A stretch of 64,000 bases of DNA, from positions 38,267-102,266 of the forward strand of contig JAANDG010000534.1 in the NCBI GenBank assembly GCA_036852015.1, written 5' to 3'. Both the position numbers and the translations under genes were made by a program. This DNA is from Pelodera strongyloides (Eukaryota > Nematoda > Chromadorea > Rhabditida > Rhabditidae). This document shows, in pieces, positions 30,851-41,477 of the stretch. The notes below the pieces were generated by a model. The model saw only the letters and a program-made list of their open reading frames with translations. It had not been told where the DNA came from and did no database searches. Positions within the stretch are counted from its first letter, which is position 1. The number at the start of each line of letters is the position of its first letter.

Positions 30851-33112
30851 ATGCTGATTACAAGGAACGTCAAATATATGTCTGACCTAGTAGGACAACC
30901 GGTCGAAGTCACTATTCAGACGGGCTCGCAACTTTCTCTACTGAGCGGAAATATCTACACGGTGGATCCGACAGATGGCCATCTTGTACGCGGTAAACTT
31001 TTTCGAATATTACAGGAAAATATTTTGTTGAAGATGAGGCACGTTGGCTGTTTTGTTATCAAATAAAGGTTGTATGCGTTCCTGTACGATACATGTTCGA
31101 TCGTTCGACGACCGCATCTTTATCACTAATTATAGTTATGAGGAATCACGTATATTTAGTACATATATGGTAATTTAACGGGGAAGTTCTGTAACCTATT
31201 AACTGTTTGGACAAATAATGTTATAGTTATTTGATATTGAAACTAAATATTTCAGATCGTTGTCCAGTTTGAAGACGAAAGTGTTATTATTGCTGTGCAT
31301 TGGATTCTTGGACACGCTGTTGCCGATGTGCGAGTTGTTGATCCTTCTTTGGGTTAGTTTGGTGGTGTTCATTAATTTTTTTAGGGATTGCACAATGTAC
31401 CATAATTTTTATTCAGTGTCGGGGACCGCCTTGATACTTTGATTTTTGATTTCTTTGTAAAAAAATAAATAAAAAATGTGAATACCACTTTATTCAGACA
31501 TACAATCATCACACATAGACTTAAGCATGTAGAATCCAGGATCCCGTTTGCTCTCGAAGTCGTGGATCTTCATTTTTAGCTCCAATCCAAGGCGGTGTCT
31601 CTTAGCCGATGTGTCCCGTAGAGTGAAGTAGACGGTAGAAGACCGCACAGAAGATAATACAGAGCGAAACGTCCGTCCTAAGTAAGGCTAGGCAAGGGGA
31701 GCGCCAATGTCAAGCCGGTTTTTCATGTTGGGCTCAAAAAAAAGCTTATGTTTTGAAGGTAAGGAAAGTGAAAATAAAAATAAACAAAAACTTTCATATA
31801 AGAAGAAAAACTATTTCAAACCCCTCCAAAAAACTCCTTCAATATGGGATTCTGGTCATTTGGACAAAATCAGAACTATTCTCTGCCGCAGGACCGTTTG
31901 CTGTTAGACAGCAAAGAAAAAGAGGAGGGCGCGAGAGAAATTTGTTTAAGTCAGCAAAGAAAAAGAGGAGAGCGCGAGAGAAATTGTGTAAACTACGGTA
32001 GCTGTGACAGCGTGTTATAGAATATATCTGTGAATCAGGCTTGACATTCGCTTTAACTTTATTCCCGACGCCGTGGTGTACAAACATCCAAACAAATCTT
32101 TAATATTCATGGAATTCGCCTAATACTAACGCAAATGAGTTTTTGGTTAGCTGGATGTTACTGCTTTTTGGGGCCAGAGTATTTCTTCCTTAGTGGGCTA
32201 TTGTCGACGTTTTGTTACAATTCATATAATGTCAGAAGTTTTCTTTTCTAGTTTCCGGTTGCCTCCCTCGGACACCACAACTGCTGGCTGGCTTTCGCGA
32301 TTTGTTCAAAAATTTTGAACGCCCATCGATGAGTGATGAACAGGCAAAACTGCGTAAGAAAGCTGTCCTCGAATTTTTTGAAAACAATGGAATTCAGGTA
32401 AAATATGTTTTACCTCTTGAGAGAAAAAATTGGGTTAACTAGGATAGCTTTACACCTTACTCGTGAAATTCACTTTCATATAATACGCTAAGAGATATCC
32501 AACATCCAACACAGCTCCGGTGGATGCTTACGGCAGGCTAATAATTAACTATGTATGCAATGTACAAACATGAAAAATGTAGGGATATATGGCGTCGAAA
32601 GACCTTGCGACTGTGCAGTCACGAGCCAAGGGCGTCTTGATATAGAATCCGGTGTACGGTTGAGTTGTTGAGTAGACCGGTAGAGCCTCAACGGGCGTTT
32701 CGTTATGGGTTTTGCATTAGTCTCGTGGTGGAAGCAAGATTGAAAGATATCGTATAAGTTTTCCATTAGCTCATTGCGTTCTCTTATATTGAATTATTTA
32801 TTTTTATTACTTTTGTTCCTTTTTTAATGCAAATATGACTAACTAAGCGTTTCCCTTTTCATTGCCTGGTATACTATGTGCTATCCTAAATCCTAAGAAT
32901 CATAATTTACGTGTATGTTATGCTACCGCACATACGTTGCACGGCACGGTTACATCCCTCATTTGTTTCAGGTAACGGAGGATACGAAGGGCTCGTTGGT
33001 TGTATTTGGAAGTGCAATTATTGAATCCCCTTACACCGCAGAATCATGTTTTTCGGATAATACGATCGTTTTGCAACGAGTTCGTGGTATGGTGAGTAGG
33101 GTTGAAGTTTAG
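30851..33112 (+). CDS. GEMIN6: Gemin6-like SMN-complex protein
   Basis: Four exons: 30851-30985, 31256-31352, 32252-32397 and 32972-33112, giving 172 residues (human Gemin6 about 167). The ATG follows TTTTCAGTT. VGQPVEVTIQTGSQLSL, GNIYTVDPTDGH and IVVQFEDESVIIAVHWILGH align with the Sm-like beta fold of Gemin6 up to its GHAV motif. Then LRKKAVLEFFENNGIQVTED and GSAIIESPYTAESCFSDNTI match the Gemin6 C-terminal part, where the human order is LKKWLEKNH, then PPYGPENC. Gemin6 pairs with Gemin7 in the SMN complex that loads Sm rings onto snRNAs. The donor at 30986 (GTACGC) was chosen because it keeps phase; GTAAAC seven bases later does not. The last exon either ends at TAG 33110 or splices at ATG|GTGAGT (33091) to a distant exon. 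Confidence 0.75.
31475..31706 (-). mobile_element. 5'-truncated copy of the SINE at 1169
   Basis: Read on the minus strand this matches the SINE body from its GGCGCTCCCCTTGCCTAG to its AATGTGAATACC terminus. The tRNA-like head is absent. It lies in intron 2 of the Gemin6-like gene in antisense orientation. T-rich DNA follows the 3' end in its own orientation. Confidence 0.9.
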
Positions 33113-33689
33113 CTGTGGAACTCATTTGCTGTCTGTTATTTGTTCTACTTTTCGTTATTCTCTGCTTAACGTACGCCATGAGCACGTTCAAAGTTGAAAT
33201 TTTCCGGGTTCTCTGATGTATCGTATTCCCGTATTCCCGTTGTCCATTACGCGATTACGTCTGTAGTTCGGTCTTTTGCGGTGTATTTGTACACCTTTAT
33301 GAAGACGATTTGCTCTTCTATTCCGATCTCTATTGCAAGTTGTACCGTTTCACTTTCACAGCGAAATTTGACTGTATTTATTTTAAGAATAAATTATTTG
33401 TAAGAAAAGCGTCTTGTCTGTTCCTGGAGTTTACGTGCTCCTGCTCCTAGGTGCATATTTATTTCTTTGTGTTATTATATACTATAGGTAAGGATATTTA
33501 CGTTTCTTATGTGCGAGTTTGATTTATATATATATATTTTTTTCGTCGAAGCACATTAGTTATGTTATTGAAAATATTATATTTTCATTCCATTTAGCTC
33601 ATCATGACGAGTTAGAGTATATATTGTTTGATAGATAGATAGATTTGCGCACAGAAAAAAGCAATGTTAGGATATTTTTGAAGTGAAAC
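33113..33689. other. AT-rich spacer before the satellite
   Basis: I see no second gene here. AATAAA at 33389 could be the poly(A) signal of the short form of the Gemin6-like transcript. A TATA run and GATA repeats occur around 33525 and 33630. Confidence 0.4.
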
Positions 33690-36600
33690 AAATCTTGCCA
33701 GAAAACTTTATAATAACCATAAAACACTGTCGCAAGATGTATTCTAGTTTAAACTCATCTTCCACACGGTTGTCAACCAGAAAACAGTGTGAAGTTGCCT
33801 TTAGTTTAAACTGATCTTGCCACAGGGTTTTCGACCAGAAAACAGTGTGGCAAGTTGCCTTATCTTGCCACAGGGTTTTGACCAGAAATTGTGGCAACAT
33901 CTTGCCACTCGGTTTTCGACCAGAAAACAGTGGGGCAACATCTTGCCACAGGGTTTTCGACCATAAAACCGAGTGGCAAGTTGCCTTTCCGTTTAAACTG
34001 ATCTTGCCACAGGGTTTTCGACCAGAAAACAGTGTGGCAGATTCATTTTAAACTGAAATACATCTTGCCACAGGGTTTTCGACCAGAAAACAGTGGGGCA
34101 GCATCTTGCCACAGGGTTTTCGACCATAAAACCGTGTGGCAAGTTGCCTTTCAGTTTAAACTGATCTTGCCACAGGGTTTTCGACCAGAAAAAGTGGGGC
34201 AACATCTTGCCACAGGGTTTTCGACCATAAAACCGTGTGGCAAGTTGCCTTTCAGTTTAAACTGATCTTGCCACAGGGTTTTCGACCATAAACCGTGTGG
34301 CAAGTGCCTTTCAGTTTAAACTGATCTTGCCACAGGGTTTCGGAAAACCGGTGGCAAGTTGCTTTTTAGTTAAACTGATCTTGCCACGGGTTTTCGAAAA
34401 CAGTGTGGCAGATTCATTTTAAACTGAAAATGCACACAGGGTTTTCGACCAAAACAGTGTGCAAGTTTGCCTTTCAGTTTTAAACTGATCTTGCCACAGG
34501 GTTTTCGACCAGAAAACCGTTTGGCAAGTTGCCTTTCAGTTTAAAAACTATCTTGCCACAGGTTTTTCGAGAAAACCGTGTGGCAAGTGCCCTTTTCAGT
34601 TTAAACTGATCTTGCCACAGGGTTTTCGATCAGATCAGAAAACAGTGTGGCAGATTCATTTTAAACTGAAATACATCTTGCATCTTGCCACAGGGTTTTC
34701 GACCAGAAAACAGTGGGGCAACATCTTGCCACAGGGTTTTCGACCATAAAACCGTGTGGCAAGTTGCCTTTCAGTTTAAACTGATCTTGCCACAGGGTTT
34801 TCGACCAGAAACCAGTGTGGCAACATCTTGCCACAGGGTTTCCGACCAGAAAACCGTGTGGCAAGTTGCCCTTCAGTTTAAACTGGTATTGACACAGGGT
34901 TTTCGATCAGATCAGAAAACAGTGTGGCAGATTCATTTTAAACTGAAATACATCTTGCCACAGGGTTTGCCAGGTGGGGCAACAACAGTTGCCCCATTTT
35001 TTCATAAAACCGTGTGGCAAGTTGCCTTTCAGTTTAAACTGATCTTGCCACAGGTTTTTCGACCAAAACCGTGTGGCAAGTTGCCTTTCAGTTTAAACTG
35101 ATCTTGCCACAGGGTTTTTCGACCATAAAACCGTGTGGCAAGTTGCCTTTCAGTTTAAACTGATCTTGCCACAGGGTTTTCGAAAACCGTCACTGATCTT
35201 TCGACCAGAAAACCGTGTGGCAAGTTGCCTTTCAGTTAAACTGATCTTGCTTGCCACAGGGTTTTCGATCAAAAACGAGTGTGGCAGTTCATTTTAAACT
35301 GAAATACTCTTGCCACAGGGTTTCGACCAGAAAACCGTGTGGCAAGTTGCCTTTCAGTTTAAACTGATTTGCCACAGGGTTTTCGACCATAAAACCGTGT
35401 GGCAAGTTGCTTCGTTTAAACTGATCTTGCCACACGGTTTTCGACCATAAACCGTGTGGCAAGTTGCCTTTCAGTTTAAACTGATCTTGCCACAGGGTTT
35501 TCGATCCAGAAACCGTGTGGCAAGTTGCCTTTCAGTTTAAACTGATCTTGCCACAGGGTTTTCGATCAGAAAAACAGTGTGGCAGATTCATTTTAAAACT
35601 GAAATACATCTTGCCACAGGGTTTTCGACCAACATAAAACCGTGTGGCAAGTTGCCTTTCAAGTTTTAAACTGATCTTGCCACAGGGTTTTCGACCATAA
35701 AACCGTGTGGCAAGTTGCCTTTCAGTTTAAACTGATCTTGCCACAGGGTTTTCGACGACCATAAAAACCGTGTGGCAAGTTGCCTTTCATTTTAAACTGA
35801 TCTTGCCACAGGGTTTTCGACATAAAACCGTGTGGCAATTGCCTTTCAGTTTAAACATCTTGCCACAGGTTTTTCGACCGAAAACCGTGTGGCAAGTTGC
35901 CTTTCAGTTTAAACTGATCTTGCCCACAGGGTTTTCGATCAGAAACAGTGTGGCAGATTCATTTTAAATGAAATACATCTTTGCCACAGGGTTTTCGACC
36001 ATAAAACCAAAAACCGTGTGGCAAGTTGCCTTTCAGTTTAAACTGATCTTGCCACAGGGTTTTCGACCATAAAACCGTGTGGCAAGTTGCCTTTCAGTTT
36101 AAACTGATCTTGCCACAGGGTTTTCGACCATAAAACCGTGTGGCAAGTTGCCTTTCAGTTTAAACTGATCTTGCCACAGGGTTTTCGACCATAAAACCGT
36201 GTGGCAAGTTGCCTTTCAGTTTAAACTGATCTTGCCACAGGGTTTTCGACCAGAAAACCGTGTGGCAAGTTGCCTTTCAGCTTAAACTGATCTTGCCACA
36301 GGGTTTTCGATCAGAAAACAGTGTGGCAGATTCATTTTAAACTGAAATACATCTTGCCACAGGGTTTCGACCATAAAACCGTGTGGTAAGGTAAGTTGCC
36401 TTTCAGTTTAAACTGATCTTGCCACAGGGTTTTCGACCATAAAACCGTGTGGCAAGTTGCCTGTCAGTTTAAACTGATCTTGCCACAGGGTTTTCGACCA
36501 TAAAACCCGTGTGGCAAGTTGCCTTTCAGTTTAAACTGATCTTGCCACAGGGTTTTCGACCAGAAAACCGTGTGGCAAGTTGCCTTTCAGTTTAAACTGA

Positions 36601-39600
36601 TCTTGCCACAGGGTTTTCGATCAGAAAACAGTGTGGCAGATTCATTTTAAACTGAAATACATCTTGCCACAGGGTTTTCGACCAGAAAACAGTGGGGCAG
36701 CATCTTGCCACAGGGTTTTTTCGACCATAAAACCGTGTGGCAAGTTGCCTTTCAGTTTTAAACTGATCTTGCCACAGGTTTTCGACCATAAAACCCGTGT
36801 GGCAAGTTGCCTTTCAGTTTAAACTGATCTTGCCACAGGGTTTTCGAAAATAAAACGTGTGGCAAGTTGCCTTTCAGTTTAACTGATCTGCCACAGGGTT
36901 TTCGATTGGCATCTTTCAGTAAATTGCACAGGGTTTTCGTAAAAACCGTGTGGCAAGTTGCCTTTCAGTTTAAACTGATCTTGCCACAGGGTTTTCGATC
37001 AGAAAACAGTGTGGCAGATTCATTTTAAACTGAAATACATCTTGCCACAGGGTTTTCGACCATAAAACCGTGTGGCAAGTTGCCTTTCAGTTTAAACTGA
37101 TCTTGCCACAGGGTTTTCGACCATAAAACCGTGTGGCAAGTTGCCTTTCAGTTTAAACTGATCTTGCCACAGGGTTTTCGACCATAAAACCGTGTGGCAA
37201 GTTGCCTTTCAGTTTTAAACTGATCTTGCCACAGGGTTTTCGACCATAAAACCGTGTGGCAATTGCCTTTCAGTTTAAACTGATCTTGCCACAGGGTTTT
37301 CGACCATAAAACCGTGTGGCAAGTTTGCCTTTCAAAAACCGTGTGGCTTTAAAACTGATCTTGCCACAGGGTTTTCGATCAGAAAACAGTGTGGCAGATT
37401 CATTTTAAACTGAAATACATCTTGCCACAGGGTTTCGACCATAAAACCGTGTGGTAAGTTGCCTTTCAGTTTAAACTGATCTTGCCACAGGGTTTTCGAC
37501 CATAAAACCGTGTGGCAAGTTGCCTGTCAGTTTAAACTGATCTTGCCACAGGGTTTTCGACCAGAAAACCGTGTGGCAAGTTGCCTTTCAGTTTAAACTG
37601 ATCTTGCCACAGGGTTTTCGATCAGAAAACAGTGTGGCAAGTTGCCTTTCAGTTTAAACTGATCTTGCCACAGGGTTTTCGATCAGAAAACAGTGTGGCA
37701 GATTCATTTTAAACTGAAATACATCTTGCCACAGGGTTTTCGACCAGAAAACAGTGTGGCAAGTTGCCTTTCAGTTTAAACTGATCTTGCCACAGGGTTT
37801 TCGACCAGAAAACCGTGTGGCAAGTTGCCTTTCAGTTTAAACTGATCTTGCCACAGGGTTTTCGATCAGAAAACAGTGTGGCAGATTCATTTTAAACTGA
37901 AATACATCTTGCCACAGGGTTTTCGACCATAAAACCGTGTGGCAAGTTGCCTTTCAGTTTAAACTGATCTTGCCACAGGGTTTTCGACCATAAAACCGTG
38001 TGGCAAGTTGCCTTTCAGTTTAAACTGATCTTGCCACAGGGTTTTCGACCATAAAACCGTGTGGCAAGTTGCCTTTCAGTTTAAACTGATCTTGCCACAG
38101 GGTTTTCGACCATAAAACCGTGTGGCAAGTTGCCTTTCAGTTTAAACTGATCTTGCCACAGGGTTTTCGACCAGAAAACCGTGTGGCAAGTTGCCTTTCA
38201 GTTTAAACTGATCTTGCCACAGGGTTTTCGATCAGAAAACAGTGTGGCAAGATTCATTTTAAAAAACTGAAATACATCTTGCCACAGGGTTTTCGACCAT
38301 AAAACCGTGTGGTAAGATAAGTTGCCTTTCAGTTTAAACTGATCTTGCCACAGGGTTTTCGACCATAAAACCGTGTGGCAAGTTGCCTGTCAGTTTAAAC
38401 TGATCTTGCCACAGGGTTTTCGACCAGAAACCCGTGTGGCAAGTTGCCTTTCAGTTTTAAACTGATCTTGCCACAGGGTTTTCGACAAGAAAAAAAAAAA
38501 CCGTGTGCAAGTTGCCTTTCAGTTTAAAACTGATCTTGCTTGCCACAGGGTTTTCGATCAGAAAACAGTGTGGCAAGTTGCATTTCAGTTTAAACTGAAT
38601 ACATCTTGCCACAGGGTTTTCGACCAGAAAACAGTGGGGCAGCATCTTGCCACAGGGTTTTCGACCATAAAAGCGTGTGGCAAGTTGCCTTTCAGTTTAA
38701 ACTGATCTTGCCACAGGGTTTTCGACCATAAAACCGTGTGGCAAGTTGCCTTTCAGTTTAAACTGATCTTGCCACAGGGTTTTTCGACCATAAAAAACCG
38801 TGTGGCAAGTTGCCTTTCAGTTTAAACTGATCTTGCCACAGGGTTTTCGACCATAAAACCGTGTGGCAAGTTGCCTTTCAGTTTAAACTGATCTTGCCAC
38901 AGGGTTTTCGACCAGAAAACCGTGTGGCAAGTTGCCTTTCAGTTTAAACTGATCTTGCCACAGGGTTTTCGATCAGAAAACAGTGTGGCAGATTCATTTT
39001 AAACTGAAATACATCTTGCCACAGGGTTTTCGACCATAAAACCGTGTGGCAAGTTGCCTTTCAGTTTAAACTGATCTTGCCACAGGGTTTTCGACCATAA
39101 AACCGTGTGGCAAGTTGCCTTTCAGTTTAAACTGATCTTGCCACAGGGTTTTCGTCGACATAAAACAGTGTGGCCATTCTTCATTTTAAACTGATCTTTG
39201 CCACAGGGTTTTCGACCATAAAACCGTGTGGCAAGTTGCCTTTCGTTTAAAATGATCTTGCCACAGGGTTTTTCGACAGAAACATAAAAACCGTGTGGCA
39301 AGTTGCCTTTCAGTTTAAACTGATCTTGCCACAGGGTTTTCGATCAGAAAACAGTGTGGCAGATTCATTTTAAACTGAAATACATCTTGCCACAGGGTTT
39401 TCGACCAGAAAACAGTGGGGCAAGCATCTTGCCACAGGGTTTTCGACCATAAAACCGTGTGGCAAGTTGCCTTTCAGTTTAAACTGATCTTGCCACAGGG
39501 TTTTCGACCATAAACCCGTGTGGCAAGTGGCCTTTCAGTTTAAACTGATCTTGCCACAGGGTTTTCGACCGTAAAACCGTGTGCCAAGTTGCCTTTCACT

Positions 39601-40925
39601 TTAAACTGATCTTGCCACAGGGTTTTCGACCAGAAAACAGTGTGGCAGATTTATTTTAAACTGAAATAGATCTTGCCACAGGGTTTTCGACCAGAAAACA
39701 GTGTGGCAGATTCATTTTAAACTGAAATACATCTTGCCACAGGGTTTTCGACCAAAAAACAGTGGGGCAGCATCTTGCCACAGGGTTTTCGACCATAAAA
39801 CCGTGTGGCAAGTTGCCTTTCAGTTTAAACTGATATTGCCACAGGGTTTTCGACCATAAACCCGTGTGGCAAGTGGCCTTTCAGTTTAAACTGATCTTGC
39901 CACAGGGTTTTCGACCGTAAAACCGTGTGCCAAGTTGCCTTTCAGTTTAAACTGATCTTGCCACAGGGTTTTCGACCAGAAAACAGTGTGGCAGATTCAT
40001 TTTAAACTGAAATGCATCTTGCCACAGGGTTTTCGACCAGAAAACAGTGGGGCAACATCTTGCCACAGGGTTTTCGACCATAAAACCGTGTGGCAAGTTG
40101 CCTTTCAGTTTAAACTGATCTTGCCACAGGGTTTTCGACCAGAAAACAGTGCGGCAGGTTCATTTTAAACTGAAATGCATCTTGCCACAGGGTTTTCGAC
40201 CAGAAAACAGTGGGAACATCTTGCCACAGGTTTTCGAATAACGTGTGGCAAGTTTTTAGTTTAAACTGATCTTGCCACAGGGTTTTCGACCAGAAAACAG
40301 TGTGGCAGGTTCATTTTAAACTGAAATGCATCTTGCCACAGGGTTTTCGACCAGAAAACAGTGGGGCAACATCTTGCCACAGGGTTTTCGACCATAAAAC
40401 CGTGTGGCAAGTTGCCTTTCAGTTTAAAACATCTTGCCACAGGGTTTTCGACCAGAAAACAGTGCGGCAGGTTCATTTTAAACTGAAATGCATCTTGCCA
40501 CAGGGTTTTCGACCACAGTGGGGCAACATCTTGCCACAGGTTTTCGACCATTGTGGCAAGTTTCAACTGATCTTGCCACAGTTTAAATGCATCGCCACAG
40601 GGTTTTCGACCAGAAAACAGTGGGGAACATCTTGCCACAGGGTTTTTGACCATAAAACCGTGTGGCAAGTTGCCTTTCAGTTTAAACTGATCTTGCCACA
40701 GGATTTTCGACCAGAAAACAGTGTGGCACATTCATTTTAAACTGAAATACATCTTGCCACAGGGTTTTCGACCAGAAAACAGTGGGGCAACATCTTGCCA
40801 CAGGGCTTTCGACCATAAAACCGTGTGGCAAGTTGTGTTTCAGTTTAAACTCATCTTGCCACACGCTTTCAAATAGAAATCACTGTGGCAATTCGAAACT
40901 GATCTTTCCACTGTGTTTTCAACTA
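33690..40925. repeat. 7.2-kb satellite of 61-bp twin-palindrome monomers
   Basis: More than 100 copies of a unit made of two palindromes. The first is a stem, CTTGCCACAGGGTTTT facing AAAACCGTGTGGCAAG around the loop CGACCAT or CGACCAG, with one mismatch in 16 pairs. After TTGCCTTT comes the perfect 12-mer CAGTTTAAACTG. Three unit types alternate. Type A (61 bp) has the loop CGACCAT. Type B (61 bp) has CGATCAG and the spacer GATTCATTTTAAACTGAAAT. Type C (41 bp) has GTGGGGCA. Type B recurs about every three to six units, so there is a loose higher-order repeat. Units are degraded at both edges and in 34.3-36.9 kb, and very uniform in 36-40 kb. Runs of open reading frame through it are artefacts. 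Confidence 0.97.
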
Positions 40926-41359
40926 GAAAAATTGCGTCCAGAGTGTAATTAGCGGCGTCAAGTAAACCCGACGACATTCATAAGTTTTCAGTATCGCCGT
41001 TTCTTTGTTATGCTCTCAAGGAGTTTCTTATGATTTTTTTTACTTTTTCTGTAATGTCGTAAATGGCTCATTATAGTTAGATCCGTTCCTTAGAAGAACA
41101 TAGCGCAGTGTTGGAAATGATAATATATTAGAAAGAAATGGCTGCTTTGTGTTTGAACCACATATTAGAAAACAGTTGCAATTTCTATTCGTATCTCTCC
41201 CGCTCGTGTTTTTGTTAGAGCCGAGCCGGTTCAGCCAATTCAATGCGATTGAAACGGTTTCTCCCATAATATGATTGTATTTGATATGAATTTGATCTTC
41301 TGTACCAAACTTTATGTTTGTAACTTTTATTTTTGTATTTATTGATTCCTACGTCTGGT

Positions 41360-41375
41360 TTAGGCTTAGGCTTAG
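41360..41375 (+). repeat. short interstitial TTAGGC tract
   Basis: TTAGGCTTAGGCTTAG is two and two-thirds units of the nematode telomere repeat. A reverse-orientation AGCCTACC follows within 20 bp. It lies about 430 bp beyond the satellite edge. Confidence 0.5.
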
Positions 41376-41447
41376 ACTTTCACTAAGCCTACCTTAGTGA
41401 ACGTCTCATTACCAAGAAATATACTTTCGATTATTTCCGCTGTGCAG

Positions 41448-41477
41448 GATTACGGTGATAGCAAAGCAGAATTGTAG
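41448..41477 (+). CDS. possible distant last exon of the Gemin6-like gene
   Basis: TTCCGCTGTGCAG is a good acceptor. It is followed in phase 0 by DYGDSKAEL and TAG. Joined to the phase-0 donor at 33091 it would give the tail RVRGMDYGDSKAEL, about as long as the human tail. The intron would then be 8.4 kb and contain the whole satellite. This is a hypothesis from phase and position only; the unspliced stop at 33110 is equally good. Confidence 0.25.
   Translation, partial: DYGDSKAEL

Noticed and set aside
33667..40864. Many 60-156 residue reading frames in the satellite
   Set aside because: Translations of the 61-bp monomers in changing frames, with no start or splice context.
33690..40925. 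CRISPR-like regular repeat structure
   Set aside because: There are no unique spacers, the host is a eukaryote, and whole monomers repeat in tandem.
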